Below, one piece after another: positions 1 to 10,880 of a stretch of 36,125 nucleotides of DNA (the first letter of the stretch is position 1; every line of letters begins with the position of its first letter). The notes below the pieces were generated by a model, which worked only from the letters and a program-made list of their open reading frames with translations, ran no database searches and was not told where the DNA came from. The DNA lies in contig DASVCN010000011.1 in NCBI GenBank assembly GCA_036381595.1, positions 1 to 36,125 on the forward strand. Direction: 5' to 3'. This DNA is from Trueperaceae bacterium (GTDB lineage: Bacteria; Deinococcota; Deinococci; Deinococcales; Trueperaceae). A program made the position numbers and the translations under genes.

Positions 1-42
1 TGCGAACGACTGCGGGTCGTGGACGAGTTCCTGGGGAACTGA
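1..42 (+). CDS. C-terminal tail of an unidentified protein (cut by window edge)
   Basis: An open frame runs from the first base to a TGA at 40-42 and encodes only CERLRVVDEFLGN. This is too little to assign a family. It converges on the kinase gene that ends at 70. The frame could be open by chance, so this is a tentative call. Confidence 0.35.
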   Translation, partial: CERLRVVDEFLGN

Positions 43-69
43 TCGACGCGATGTGCCGGGCGCCCGGGC

Positions 70-1023
70 TCAGCTCTCCCGCTTCTTCCTGAGCCAGCCG
101 AACAGCCCCGTGCCGCGCTTCTCGCGCTTGTCTTCGTCGGCTTCCTCGGGAGCAGGCTTGCGCTTGCGGCTGGCCCGGCCGGTGAGCTCGGCCGGCTGCC
201 TCTCCGGTTCGGTCAGTCGCGCCGCCGCCATGAACGCTTTGCGGAACTCCTGGACCGTCCTGTAGCGGCGCCCCGGATCTCTCGCCATCGCCTGGGCGAT
301 GACCTTCGATTCTTCGCGGCTGATCTCCTCACGCAGGTGGGAAAGGGCTTTCGGGAATGCGGACAGGTGGGCCATCATCAGATCCTCGTACGACTCCCCC
401 TGGAAGGGCCTGACGCCAGCCATCACCTCGTAGGCGAGGATCCCGAGGCTGTAGATGTCGCTCTGTACCGTCGGCGGTTGACCCTCGAAGATCTCGGGGG
501 CCATGTAGAAGGCCGTTCCCACCCGTTCCCAACTATCGTCGCCGATATGCATGCCGGTCCCGAAATCGCCCAGTTTGGCGCTACCCTCGCCCGTCAGGAA
601 CACGTTCGCCGGTTTCACGTCACGGTGCAGCACCTGACGCGAGTGGCTGTGCTCGAGCCCCCGGGCGACGTCGACTATGAGCTGACGAGCACGCTCCAGA
701 GGAACATGCCTCTGCTCCAGGAGCAGGTCGCCCAGAGTGCCCTGCGAGCAGTACTCGAGCACGAGGAACGCCTTGGCTCCGGTGGGCGCCCCGTCGAGGC
801 CCGACACGACGTTAGGGTGGCTCAGGCCCAGGGTGATCTGCACCTCGTTCTCGAACATCCGCCGCAGAACCGGCTGCGAGGCGAGCTCCTCCCGCGGAAG
901 CTTGAGGGCGACCTTGCCCCAACTGGCGTGCTGTGCGAGGAAGACGTGGGCCGTCTGCCCCGAACCGAGCTCGGTGAGCACGCTGTATCCGGTTGGCACG
1001 TGGGCGGGCGTTCGGTCAGACAT
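70..1023 (-). CDS. Soluble serine/threonine protein kinase (Hanks type)
   Basis: A 317-residue eukaryotic-like protein kinase that should phosphorylate Ser/Thr on unknown targets. All core elements are visible: a glycine loop (GSGQTAHV, about residues 20-27), the ATP-binding lysine in VALK (K41), the catalytic loop HRDVKPAN (133-140), DFG (153-155), the APE motif (MAPEIF, about 174-179) and the SDIYSLG segment near 188. The kinase fold fills nearly the whole protein. The last 45 or so residues are a charged Lys/Arg/Glu-rich tail with no membrane helix and no PASTA or WD repeats, so the enzyme is probably cytosolic. No clear Shine-Dalgarno or TANNNT-N6 motif precedes the ATG at 1023. A TAGATT about 40 bases upstream could be the -10. 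Substrate and signal are unknown. Confidence 0.93.
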   Translation of the reverse strand: MSDRTPAHVPTGYSVLTELGSGQTAHVFLAQHASWGKVALKLPREELASQPVLRRMFENEVQITLGLSHPNVVSGLDGAPTGAKAFLVLEYCSQGTLGDLLLEQRHVPLERARQLIVDVARGLEHSHSRQVLHRDVKPANVFLTGEGSAKLGDFGTGMHIGDDSWERVGTAFYMAPEIFEGQPPTVQSDIYSLGILAYEVMAGVRPFQGESYEDLMMAHLSAFPKALSHLREEISREESKVIAQAMARDPGRRYRTVQEFRKAFMAAARLTEPERQPAELTGRASRKRKPAPEEADEDKREKRGTGLFGWLRKKRES

Positions 1024-1067
1024 CTAGCGCGGAGTCCGAGGGTTCCATGGGGGCGGCGGGTTCCAAT

Positions 1068-1742
1068 CTACAACTCAACCGTTCCACCGGGCTGGAGCGG
1101 AAGGCATTCGCCGGCTCCGGCCGCGGTCACGCTCCGGGCGAACGCCTGCGGATCCTGGCAGATCAGGTCGAAGGTGTCGTAGTGAATCGGCACGACGCGT
1201 TCGGCCCGAAGCAGCTTGGCCGCTTCCAGCGCCTCCTCGGGCCCCATCGTGTAGTTCCCGCCGATGGGGAGGAACGCGAGGTCGAGGCCGAGCGAACCGA
1301 TCAACTGCATGTCGCCGAAGAGACCGGTGTCGCCGGCGTGGTAGACACGCTTCCCTTCGGCCTCCAGGACGATCCCGGTCGGCATCCCTCCGTAACGTCC
1401 ATCGTCGAACGAACTCGAGTGCCAGGCGGGAGTCAGCTTTACCCGTCCGAACGGGAAGCCGAAGAACCCGCCGATGTTCATGCCGTGCGTTCCGACGCCC
1501 TGCGGCTTCAGGGCGCGGCAGATCTCGACCATCCCGACGACTGTCGCGCCGCTGCGCTTGGCGATCCGCACCGCGTCGCCGACATGGTCTCCGTGAGCGT
1601 GAGTGATGAGTATGTAATCGGGCGTGAGCTCATCGACGTCGACGGAGGCGAGCGGGTTGCCCGAGATGAAGGGGTCGATGAGCAAGCTGTAGTCACCGGT
1701 CTCGACATGGACCGCCGAGTGACCCAGATAGGTAAGTCTCAC
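1068..1742 (-). CDS. UPF0173 metal-dependent hydrolase (metallo-beta-lactamase fold)
   Basis: A 224-residue beta-lactamase-fold protein of the UPF0173/YtkL type. The N-terminus MRLTYLGHSAVHVE and the metal-binding THAHGDH (about 47-53) are typical, with further candidate ligands in YHAGDTGLFGD and PIHYDTFD. Length matches the family (about 225 residues). The start is GTG at 1742, preceded on the minus strand by GGGAGGTGGC, a good Shine-Dalgarno sequence. It lies 44 bases upstream of the kinase gene on the same strand, so the two may be co-transcribed. The physiological substrate of this family is unknown. The family call is firm; the function is only 'metal-dependent hydrolase'. Confidence 0.92.
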   Translation of the reverse strand: MRLTYLGHSAVHVETGDYSLLIDPFISGNPLASVDVDELTPDYILITHAHGDHVGDAVRIAKRSGATVVGMVEICRALKPQGVGTHGMNIGGFFGFPFGRVKLTPAWHSSSFDDGRYGGMPTGIVLEAEGKRVYHAGDTGLFGDMQLIGSLGLDLAFLPIGGNYTMGPEEALEAAKLLRAERVVPIHYDTFDLICQDPQAFARSVTAAGAGECLPLQPGGTVEL

Positions 1743-1924
1743 GCCACCTCCCAGGAATGACGTCTGGTGAGCGGTTCAAGCCTACCATGCCCACACCTGT
1801 CGCCGCCGACCCACTCACCCGCTCCGGTCGGACAGGTCGCGTTCGGAGCGGCTCTTGTCCAGCTGGCCGACTTGGGGCCCGCTAACGCTCGACGCCAGGG
1901 GACGACGTCGCCGCTCCCCGCCGC

Positions 1925-2278
1925 TCAGGGGTGACGGAGCAGCACCAGCCAGAGGTAGTAGAGGACGGTCAACCCGATCGGCGCCGCCGCCAGCGCCAGC
2001 GCCGGCAGGTCCAGCTTGGCGAGGTAGAGCAACCAGGCGGCGAGACTCACCACCACCACGAGCGGCAGGGCCCAGAAGAGCACCAGGCTCAGACCCTCGA
2101 GGCCGAGAAGGTTGATCTGCCCGCCGTTCGTTTGCCACAGGTGGATGGCTCCCATGACCCAGAAGAGGGTGATGCCGAACGAACCGACGTTGGACAGAAG
2201 GATCCCGAAGAAAGTGAGTACCCTGTTCCCTTCGCGGGCGATCTCGTCGTTGTGGGCTTCGCTGTAAACGATGGTCAT
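1925..2278 (-). CDS. Small three-helix membrane protein, unknown function
   Basis: A 117-residue protein with a short polar N-terminus and three predicted membrane helices: about 22-47 (LTFFGILLSNVGSFG onward), about 62-88 (LSLVLFWALPLVVVVSLAA) and about 92-114 (LALAAAPIGLTVLYYLWL). The start is ATG at 2278, with AGGAG six bases upstream on the minus strand. I do not recognise the family. No charged or catalytic motif stands out inside the helices. It is separated from the UPF0173 gene by about 180 bases that hold no obvious gene. Coding status is supported by the regular hydrophobic pattern and the ribosome binding site. Confidence 0.75.
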   Translation of the reverse strand: MTIVYSEAHNDEIAREGNRVLTFFGILLSNVGSFGITLFWVMGAIHLWQTNGGQINLLGLEGLSLVLFWALPLVVVVSLAAWLLYLAKLDLPALALAAAPIGLTVLYYLWLVLLRHP

Positions 2279-2389
2279 ATCGCTCCTACTCGTTGCGCCC
2301 GCCAGAGCGGGTCGCCGTTCACTCAGCTACTACTGTTTTATCGTGCGGGCCGGGCCGAGTCCAGGTTCCCGGTCGGTTCCCCGTCGACA

Positions 2390-3106
2390 TCAGTCACCGG
2401 CGATGAGCGCCTTCGTCTCCCCGCTCACGCGCTTCCAGCCACGGTACGCCGCCCGTCGGCCCCGGTCCCAGAGCTTGTAGGCGTAGGCCGCTACGGGATG
2501 GGTCCAGGTCCCCGAGATGGCGCCGGCACGTAGCGCCGCAAGCAGGTCTTCGGGGCCTTCGATCGGCCGGTCCGGGGTCTCGACCCAGGCGGTCCCGAGA
2601 GCCGGAACGATGTGAGCATCGGTTCCCGCCGATGCCGGCAGGTCACGCTCGGCAGCCCACTGGCTCGCCTGGGCGTTGCGCCTGGGATGCGATACCCGGG
2701 TATTGAAGACCTCGACGATATCTATCTCATGCGCGATCCGCTCTCGCGCCGCCGGCGAGAGGCGGTGCGTTTTGAGCGGATCGAAACCGTGGGGCAGGAG
2801 CACGAGGCCGCCCTGCTCACGGATCCGCTCCACTACCTCCTCGGGACTCAGGTCGGCCGGGATCAACTCCTCGAGGAACAGGCCGATGATCTCGCCCTCC
2901 CTCGTCGTGACCTCTTCTCCCACGATTATCAGGGGGTCGCCGGGCGCCGTGGACTTCTCCCTGAGCTCCAGCGCCCCCCAGATCTGATCGTGATCGGTGA
3001 CCGCCTGCACCGCGATCCGCTGCTGTCGACAGCGGGTGATGACGCCGTCGAACTGGGACGAGCAGTCGTGAGACGCCTCGGTGTGGCAGTGGAGGTCGAT
3101 GCGCAT
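2390..3106 (-). CDS. PHP-domain metallo-phosphoesterase
   Basis: A 238-residue PHP (polymerase and histidinol phosphatase) domain protein, a family of trinuclear-metal phosphoesterases. Motifs in order are RIDLHCHTEASHD at the N-terminus, VTDHDQIWGA, GEEVTT with EIIGL, LPHGFDP, VEVFNTR and SAGTDAHI. These carry the usual His/Asp/Glu metal ligands. The open frame extends 30 codons upstream to 3196, but that extension is low-complexity and the PHP motif normally sits at the extreme N-terminus. I therefore place the start at the ATG at 3106, with GGGTGG about eight bases upstream. It is transcribed divergently from uvrA. The substrate cannot be told from sequence; nucleotides and small phosphoesters are typical for stand-alone PHP proteins. 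Confidence 0.88.
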   Translation of the reverse strand: MRIDLHCHTEASHDCSSQFDGVITRCRQQRIAVQAVTDHDQIWGALELREKSTAPGDPLIIVGEEVTTREGEIIGLFLEELIPADLSPEEVVERIREQGGLVLLPHGFDPLKTHRLSPAARERIAHEIDIVEVFNTRVSHPRRNAQASQWAAERDLPASAGTDAHIVPALGTAWVETPDRPIEGPEDLLAALRAGAISGTWTHPVAAYAYKLWDRGRRAAYRGWKRVSGETKALIAGD

Positions 3107-3266
3107 CGCTACTACCACCCTACCGGCCACAGCCCCGGCCACCATGCTCGAACGACCAATCTCTGAAGTTCGGTGGGTTCGCCGCGGCCCCACCAAGAGG
3201 AACCGAGCGGGTCCGGTGTCCGGCGCCCGTGCCGGTTCGCGCTACCAGAGGAGCGGGAGGGCCTGA

Positions 3267-3272
3267 TATACT
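3267..3272 (+). promoter_or_regulatory. Candidate -10 element (TATACT) for uvrA
   Basis: TATACT matches the TANNNT -10 form used across this window. Transcription would begin near 3279, giving uvrA a leader of about 80 bases that ends in a strong Shine-Dalgarno. I see no good -35 hexamer at normal spacing. Confidence 0.5.
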
Positions 3273-3359
3273 CGCATGTTTGGAGCGAGGCGAGCTGGGG
3301 CCCATCATCACTTCCTCGACCTTCCCTCTCCCCGCCGAGCGCGAAGGAGGCATCTCCAG

Positions 3360-6236
<2,877 letters not shown>

Positions 6237-6356
6237 GGCTCCGCTAACAGGAGGGCCGCGGACCGGTTCAGGGGCAGGCGCGGGTCGGGTGGTCCCAGCG
6301 CCGAACTCCGGTGCGGCGAGGTCGAAAGTCGCTCATCGGCCCACGGAGCCTTCGGG

Positions 6357-6362
6357 TACGAT
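6357..6362 (+). promoter_or_regulatory. Leaderless-type -10 element (TACGAT)
   Basis: TACGAT ends exactly six bases before the ATG at 6369. Transcription would therefore start at or next to the A of the ATG. No Shine-Dalgarno is present. Confidence 0.65.
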
Positions 6363-6368
6363 GCAGCG

Positions 6369-6866
6369 ATGACGAGCGGGGCCCCTGCGACGCAACGGTT
6401 CATAATCGGAGTTTTCCTGTTCCTGGCGGCGGTAGTCTGCGCCGTCGCGCCGCTGCCATTAGCCTTCCGCAGCGCCGGCATACTCTTCTTCTCATACCTG
6501 TCGTTCGCCGTCGGGGGATCGGCGGCAGCCCACTTCACGGCGCTACTGGCGCCACCGATCGGACTGTTGAGCGGGGACCCGGAGTGGCTGATAATGCTGC
6601 CGGTGGTCCTCGCCTGCAACCTGCTGGCGATGATCGGCCTCGAGTTCGCGTGGCGTTACGCGGCGCTCCTGGTGTCGCCCCTGCTGCAGGCGATACCGCA
6701 ACTGGTCATCGTCAACCTCAGCGACCAGGAGCTGTTCGCAGTCGATCTTCCCTGGGAGCCCCGGGCGCAGGTTTGGATCGCACTGCACATCCTTACAGCT
6801 CTCGCCGGAGTACTGGTGGCCGTCTACCTGGACCGCCGGCGCGAGCGACAAGCCGTCACAGCGTAG
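6369..6866 (+). CDS. Multi-pass membrane protein, unknown function
   Basis: A 165-residue, strongly hydrophobic protein. Likely helices lie at about 10-32 (FIIGVFLFLAAVVCAV), 34-62, 71-92 (LIMLPVVLACNLLAMIG), 98-116 and 133-154 (VWIALHILTALAGVLVAVYL). It ends in a short basic tail (DRRRERQ). I do not recognise a family. The ATG is preceded by TACGAT at six-base spacing and no ribosome binding site, so it is probably translated from a leaderless transcript. The YihY gene begins five bases after its stop, so the two are almost certainly co-transcribed, and a joint envelope role is plausible. Confidence 0.75.
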   Translation: MTSGAPATQRFIIGVFLFLAAVVCAVAPLPLAFRSAGILFFSYLSFAVGGSAAAHFTALLAPPIGLLSGDPEWLIMLPVVLACNLLAMIGLEFAWRYAALLVSPLLQAIPQLVIVNLSDQELFAVDLPWEPRAQVWIALHILTALAGVLVAVYLDRRRERQAVTA

Positions 6867-6871
6867 GCAAG

Positions 6872-7834
6872 ATGACGTCGCTCCGCGGGCTCCGCCACAG
6901 CGCGTTGTGGGAGTTCGGGGTGCGGCTGGTGAGGCGCTTCCGGGCGTCTTACCTCACCATGCTGGCGGCGGCGCTCGCCTACTACGCCGCCTTCTCGCTC
7001 GGCCCACTGCTGCTGCTCCTGGGCGGCTGGCTGGCCGTCATCCTGCAGACCCGTCCGGAGTTGGCCGGCCGCTACCGGCTGGTGCTGGCAGACCTCGTCA
7101 ACCAGGTGATGCCTCTTCAGGAGAACACCTCGGAGGTGGTCTCGCGAAACTTCGAGACGATCCTCAACCAGCTCTCGGAGGGCGCCCTCCTGCGAACCGT
7201 CCTGTCGTTGCTGATCCTCATCTGGGCCGCGAGCGGCTTCTTCACCTCGCTGCAGCTCGCCCTCGAGGTGATCTTCGACGTCAGCGAAACCCGGAGCTTC
7301 CTGCGCCGGCGTCTCGTGGCCGTGCTGCTGGTGGTGGCCGTGGCGCTGGTGATCGGCGTGGAGATAGTCGGCGGCGCCCTGCTCTCCTCCCTCTCCCAGG
7401 TCTCCGACCTGATCGCCTCCCGGATGCAGGTGCCCGACGTCGAACTGCCGAACCTCGTGCCCCTCTGGTTCACCCGGGCGTCGTCGATGGTGCTGCGCCT
7501 GGCCGTCGCTGCACTCGCGTTCACCCTCGCCTTCCGCTTCCTTCCCCGCCGCTCGAGCAGCTGGACCGGCGCCCTCGTAGGGGGCTCCTTCAGCTCGGTA
7601 ACCATCGCGGTCACCCGAGAGCTGCTGCTCCTGACCTTCGACACCGACCGCTTCAACGTCATCTACGGCGTCATCACCAGTGTCGTCGTCACCCTCCTCT
7701 GGCTCTACCTGGCGCTGCTGATGTTCCTGGTAGGTGCCCTCATCACCGCCGAGATAAGCGCCTGGCGCCGCGAGCGTCCGGGAGTACCGCACGAGACGAC
7801 CGGACTGGGGCGAATTCACGAGCCCGAGGATTGA
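6872..7834 (+). CDS. YihY/UPF0761 (BrkB-like) family inner-membrane protein
   Basis: A 320-residue integral membrane protein of the YihY/virulence factor BrkB family, once mis-named ribonuclease BN. Family signs include the N-terminal RFRASYLTMLAAALAYYAAF segment, the LLILIWAASGFFTSLQLAL helix, the FRFLPRR loop, and the C-terminal helices YGVITSVVVTLLWLYLALL and FLVGALITAEI. About six membrane helices are visible. The frame is open to 6311, but the upstream part overlaps the preceding membrane-protein gene and is compositionally unlike protein. The ATG at 6872, five bases after that gene's stop, is the sensible start. The molecular function of the family is not settled; transport or envelope integrity has been proposed. 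Confidence 0.9.
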   Translation: MTSLRGLRHSALWEFGVRLVRRFRASYLTMLAAALAYYAAFSLGPLLLLLGGWLAVILQTRPELAGRYRLVLADLVNQVMPLQENTSEVVSRNFETILNQLSEGALLRTVLSLLILIWAASGFFTSLQLALEVIFDVSETRSFLRRRLVAVLLVVAVALVIGVEIVGGALLSSLSQVSDLIASRMQVPDVELPNLVPLWFTRASSMVLRLAVAALAFTLAFRFLPRRSSSWTGALVGGSFSSVTIAVTRELLLLTFDTDRFNVIYGVITSVVVTLLWLYLALLMFLVGALITAEISAWRRERPGVPHETTGLGRIHEPED

Positions 7835-7969
7835 CCCTCAGCTCGGGGGTCGCGGAACTCCACATGGCGCTCTACCGCCAGGTTCGCCGTCCCTGCGACG
7901 TCCATGTATCCGGTCTGAACGCCATCACGGCCGGTAGGTGCGTGATTCTGAGCGGCTGAAGGGCTGGCG

Positions 7970-7975
7970 TACAAT
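7970..7975 (+). promoter_or_regulatory. Leaderless-type -10 element (TACAAT)
   Basis: TACAAT ends seven bases before the ATG at 7983. Its spacing favours the 7983 start over the upstream in-frame ATG at 7974, which overlaps the hexamer itself. Confidence 0.6.
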
Positions 7976-7982
7976 GACCGCC

Positions 7983-8612
7983 ATGGAGACGATCACCCGC
8001 TTCATGCAGCGCGCCTGGTTCTTCTGGCTGGGACGGACCGCATTCCTCTTCTACGCCAAGCTGTTCTACGGCATCGAGGTCGAGGGGGCGGAGCGGGTGC
8101 CACGGAAAGGCGGACTGGTAGTCGCCAGCAACCACTTCTCGTCGCTGGACCCTCCCGTACTCGGCGTCTCGGTGCCTCGTGAGATCAACTTCATGGCCAA
8201 GAAGGAGCTCTTCGAGAACCGCTACCTGAGGGCCCTGATGCTGGGCCTCAGGGCCTATCCCGTGGACCGGTCGCGCAGCGACATGAGCGCGATAAAGCAC
8301 TCGCTCAGGCTGCTCAAGGAGGGCGTGGCGGTCGGGATCTTCGCCCAGGGCACCCGGAACGCCGGGGACGTCGAGGCGCTCGACGGAGCTTCCTTCCTCG
8401 CCATCCGCGCCGGGGTGCCGCTGCAGCCCGCCGCCATCTGGCGTGAGGGCCGGCGCTTCCACGTCCGCTTCGGTGAACCGATAGTGCCGCGGGAAGGGAA
8501 GCGCAGCGAGATGCAGGCGCTCACCAGGGAGTTGATGAAGCGGGTGAACGAGCTGCTGCCCGGGAACGAAGCGATAGGCGGCGATGTCCGGGAGCCGGTC
8601 GAAACCCGTTAG
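7983..8612 (+). CDS. plsC: 1-acyl-sn-glycerol-3-phosphate acyltransferase (PlsC family)
   Basis: A 209-residue member of the PlsC/LPLAT acyltransferase family. Such enzymes acylate lysophosphatidic acid to phosphatidic acid at the membrane in phospholipid synthesis. The catalytic HX4D box is in SNHFSSLDPP (about residue 50). The substrate-binding block appears as FAQGTRN in place of the common FPEGTRS, followed by GVPLQPAAIW. A hydrophobic stretch near the N-terminus (RAWFFWLGRTAFLFY) could anchor it to the membrane. In-frame starts exist at 7938 (GTG), 7974 and 7983. I prefer 7983 because TACAAT lies seven bases upstream. Acyl specificity cannot be inferred; family members also act on other lysolipids. 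Confidence 0.9.
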   Translation: METITRFMQRAWFFWLGRTAFLFYAKLFYGIEVEGAERVPRKGGLVVASNHFSSLDPPVLGVSVPREINFMAKKELFENRYLRALMLGLRAYPVDRSRSDMSAIKHSLRLLKEGVAVGIFAQGTRNAGDVEALDGASFLAIRAGVPLQPAAIWREGRRFHVRFGEPIVPREGKRSEMQALTRELMKRVNELLPGNEAIGGDVREPVETR

Positions 8613-8650
8613 GGAGCCGCGCGGCGCCCGCGACGCGCGCCCTGGCAATC

Positions 8651-8680
8651 TTGCTCAGCCGCTTGGGCACGTGATAGAGT
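8651..8680 (+). promoter_or_regulatory. Promoter of the HU gene (TTGCTC-18-TAGAGT)
   Basis: TTGCTC at 8651-8656 and TAGAGT at 8675-8680 are 18 bases apart. This is one of the few promoters here with a recognisable -35. The predicted leader of about 27 bases contains AAGGAGGAGGAG. Confidence 0.55.
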
Positions 8681-8714
8681 GTCGGCCAAGTCACAATCGA
8701 AGAAGGAGGAGGAG

Positions 8715-9008
8715 ATGGCGAAACAGCGGACCGTTTCGAAGGCCGAACTTGTCGACATGGTGGCGGGCGAGACGGGCATCCGTAAGAAGGATGTCAAGGA
8801 GGTCGTCGACAACGTGCTGGCCAAGATCAGCAGTCATCTCGACGACAACTACAAGGTCCAGCTCACCGGCTTCGGCACCTTCGAGGTCCGCGAGCGTAGG
8901 GCCCGCAGCGGAGTGAAACCGGGTACCCGTACCAAGATCGAGATCCCGGCCAGCAAGTACCCCGCCTTCAAGCCCGGCAAGAGCCTCAGGGAACGCGTTC
9001 GCAGCTAG
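8715..9008 (+). CDS. hup: HU family nucleoid-associated DNA-binding protein
   Basis: A 97-residue HU-type histone-like protein that bends and compacts DNA as a dimer. The N-terminal helices contain SKAELVDMVAGETG and KKDVKEVVDNVLAKI. The conserved beta core is LTGFGTFEVRERRARSGVKP. The DNA-intercalating arm follows the usual pattern, with NP replaced by KP/GT, then the C-terminal PAFKPGKSLRERV. The frame extends upstream to 8679, but the ATG at 8715 directly follows a very strong AAGGAGGAGGAG and gives the standard length. It is a single-gene unit with its own promoter and a hairpin terminator candidate behind it. Confidence 0.96.
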   Translation: MAKQRTVSKAELVDMVAGETGIRKKDVKEVVDNVLAKISSHLDDNYKVQLTGFGTFEVRERRARSGVKPGTRTKIEIPASKYPAFKPGKSLRERVRS

Positions 9009-9018
9009 CGCGTCTCCC

Positions 9019-9090
9019 GGACGGCGTGGCAACGGGCCGTCCTCCCCTTCTAACGCCGCGCCCGATCCTCCGTCGGGCGCGACTTTCGTT
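9019..9090 (+). terminator. Two tandem hairpins after the HU gene
   Basis: The first hairpin is GGACGGC (9019-9025) pairing with GCCGTCC (9036-9042), followed by TCCCCTTCT. The second is GCGCCCGA (9058-9065) pairing with TCGGGCGC (9073-9080), followed by GACTTTCGTT. The second stem is stronger and has the better T-rich tail, so it is the likelier terminator. The rest of the gap up to 9228 shows no gene. Confidence 0.6.
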
Positions 9091-9228
9091 CGGCCTGCGC
9101 CCCGGTAGCCCCCCGGCCCGCCCGACGCCGTAAGCACGCACCTGCCAGGCAGGAGGTCTGGGGCGAAATTCGCTGAACCACCCGGAACGCTGGGCAAGGA
9201 TGTGGTCTGCTAACCTGAAGAGGAGACC

Positions 9229-9960
9229 ATGGGATTACTGGACGTGATCGGACCGGTGATGATCGGCCCCTCCAGTTCACACACCGCGGGCGCATGCCGA
9301 CTCGCGCTGCTGGCGCGCCGCATGCTCATCAGCGCGCCCCGTCATGCGGAGCTCACTCTCCACGGCTCCTTCGCCAAGACAGCTCGCGGTCACGGCACCG
9401 ACAAGGCTCTGGTGGCGGGCCTGCTGGGCATGTTCCCCGATGATCCGCGGATACCGCAGGCTCCCGAACTGGCCCGGGCCGCCGGGCTGGAGGTCGCCTT
9501 CGCCACAGCCGACCTCGGTGACGTCCACCCCAATACCGTGCGGATCGAGCTGAGCTCCCCGGAGGAAGAGGTGAGCATGATGGGCTCGAGCCTCGGCGGG
9601 GGGATGGTGCGGGTCTTCCAGGTGAACGGGTTCGAGATCGACTTCTCCGGAAGTTGCTACGCGCTCCTCATCGAGCACAACGACCGTCCTGGGGTGATAG
9701 CCCGGGTAGCGAGAGTGATCGCGGACGACGACGGTAACATCGGCCGGCTGCATTCGGCCCGGCGGCGCAGGGGCGGGCAGGCGATGATGTCGGTCGAGGT
9801 CGACAAGCACCTGTCGCAGTATGTCCTCGACTACCTCACCAACCTCCCGTACATCTCCTGGGTGAGGATGTTGCCCGAGGTCATGAGCGGCGAACAACGG
9901 GGCGAGCTCGGCCAGGGGACGCAAGAGGGCGATGTCGTTACCGAAGGGGGCAACCTGTGA
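9229..9960 (+). CDS. sdaAB: L-serine dehydratase, iron-sulfur type, beta subunit
   Basis: The beta subunit of the two-subunit Fe-S L-serine dehydratase, which deaminates L-serine to pyruvate and ammonia. The N-terminal half carries the hallmark [12 protein letters not shown] (about 13-24) and [18 protein letters not shown]. The C-terminal 75 or so residues form an ACT domain ([20 protein letters not shown]), which binds amino acids in related proteins. The 243-residue length fits the split-subunit form. AAGAGGAGACC precedes the ATG. Its last four bases overlap the start of sdaAA, so the subunits are translationally coupled. Confidence 0.94.
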   Translation: MGLLDVIGPVMIGPSSSHTAGACRLALLARRMLISAPRHAELTLHGSFAKTARGHGTDKALVAGLLGMFPDDPRIPQAPELARAAGLEVAFATADLGDVHPNTVRIELSSPEEEVSMMGSSLGGGMVRVFQVNGFEIDFSGSCYALLIEHNDRPGVIARVARVIADDDGNIGRLHSARRRRGGQAMMSVEVDKHLSQYVLDYLTNLPYISWVRMLPEVMSGEQRGELGQGTQEGDVVTEGGNL

Positions 9961-10835
9961 ACAGGAACGAGCGGCTGAGCGGACTCGACGAGCTCGACCT
10001 CGGCCGACTGGCCCAGTTCGAGGGCCCGGCCTCGACCGCGATCCTCGACGAGGAAACGGGCGGAGACGCGAGCGCCAGGGTGGCGCTGCTGGCTGGGATG
10101 CGAGGGCGCCTGGCAGAGATGCGCGACTCGGTGGAGAGGGGCCTGGCGAACGACGCTCCGAGCCGAACCGGGATGGTTGGCTGGAACGCGAAGCGCCTGT
10201 GGGAGGCCGAGGACAGCCTCGGTTCGCCGCTTCTCAAACGCGTGCAGGCTTACGCGATGGCGGTCAACGAGGAGAACGCGCGCATGGGCCGGATCGTCGC
10301 CGCCCCTACCGCGGGAAGCGCCGGTACCCTGCCTGGCGCGTTATTGGGCGTGGCCGACCATCTGGGCCTGGACGACGAGCAGCTCCTCGCACCGCTGGTG
10401 CTGGCCGCCGGCATCGGACAGATAATCGGCCGCAGCATGTTCATCGCCGGCTCCACCGGCGGCTGCCAGGCCGAGATCGGATCCTCGGCGGCCATGGCCG
10501 CGGCAGCGGTCTGCGAACTGATGGGCGGCCTTGCCAGGCAATCGGTGCACGCAGCCGCTCAGACGTTGATGAACAGCATCGGGCTGGTCTGCGATCCGGT
10601 GGGAGGTTATGTCGAGGTTCCCTGTGTGAGCCGCAACGCCTTCTACAGCGTCCACGCGGTAGCCTCGGCTCAGCTGGCGCTGGCCGGCGTCGAGTCGCCC
10701 ATCCCGCCCGACGAGGTGGTGCAGGCGATGGCTTCGGTCGGGCGACTGTTGCCTCCGGAACTGCGCGAAACAGGCGAGGGCGGCCTCGCCGACACTCCCA
10801 CCGGTCGCCGCATAGCCCTCGAGATGGCCGACTGA
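9957..10835 (+). CDS. sdaAA: L-serine dehydratase, iron-sulfur type, alpha subunit
   Basis: The catalytic alpha subunit (292 residues), which holds the oxygen-sensitive [4Fe-4S] cluster that binds serine. Family blocks include [18 protein letters not shown], the [19 protein letters not shown] segment, and [12 protein letters not shown] followed by VEVPCVSRN. The cysteines in [14 protein letters not shown] and VEVPC correspond to the usual cluster ligands. The start is GTG at 9957, overlapping the sdaAB stop as GTGA. Together the pair feeds serine carbon into pyruvate. The NADH dehydrogenase gene follows after 45 bases and may share the transcript. Confidence 0.94.
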   Translation: MNRNERLSGLDELDLGRLAQFEGPASTAILDEETGGDASARVALLAGMRGRLAEMRDSVERGLANDAPSRTGMVGWNAKRLWEAEDSLGSPLLKRVQAYAMAVNEENARMGRIVAAPTAGSAGTLPGALLGVADHLGLDDEQLLAPLVLAAGIGQIIGRSMFIAGSTGGCQAEIGSSAAMAAAAVCELMGGLARQSVHAAAQTLMNSIGLVCDPVGGYVEVPCVSRNAFYSVHAVASAQLALAGVESPIPPDEVVQAMASVGRLLPPELRETGEGGLADTPTGRRIALEMAD

Positions 10836-10880
10836 GGGCGAGCAACGCGCCGATCGCCGGGCGCGGCCGAGGAGACCGAT

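Noticed and set aside
1765-1800. tRNA-like T-arm sequence GGTTCAAGCC
   Set aside because: The flanks do not form the five-base T stem and there is no acceptor or anticodon arm around it.
3276-3359. In-frame upstream extension of uvrA beginning at ATG 3276
   Set aside because: The 28 extra residues are unlike UvrA N-termini. The ATG lies three bases after the -10 hexamer and so would probably not be in the transcript. TTG 3360 has a strong Shine-Dalgarno.
7864-7959. 31-codon open frame between the YihY and PlsC genes
   Set aside because: No ribosome site or leaderless promoter at its ATG and no recognisable sequence. It runs nearly up to the plsC promoter.
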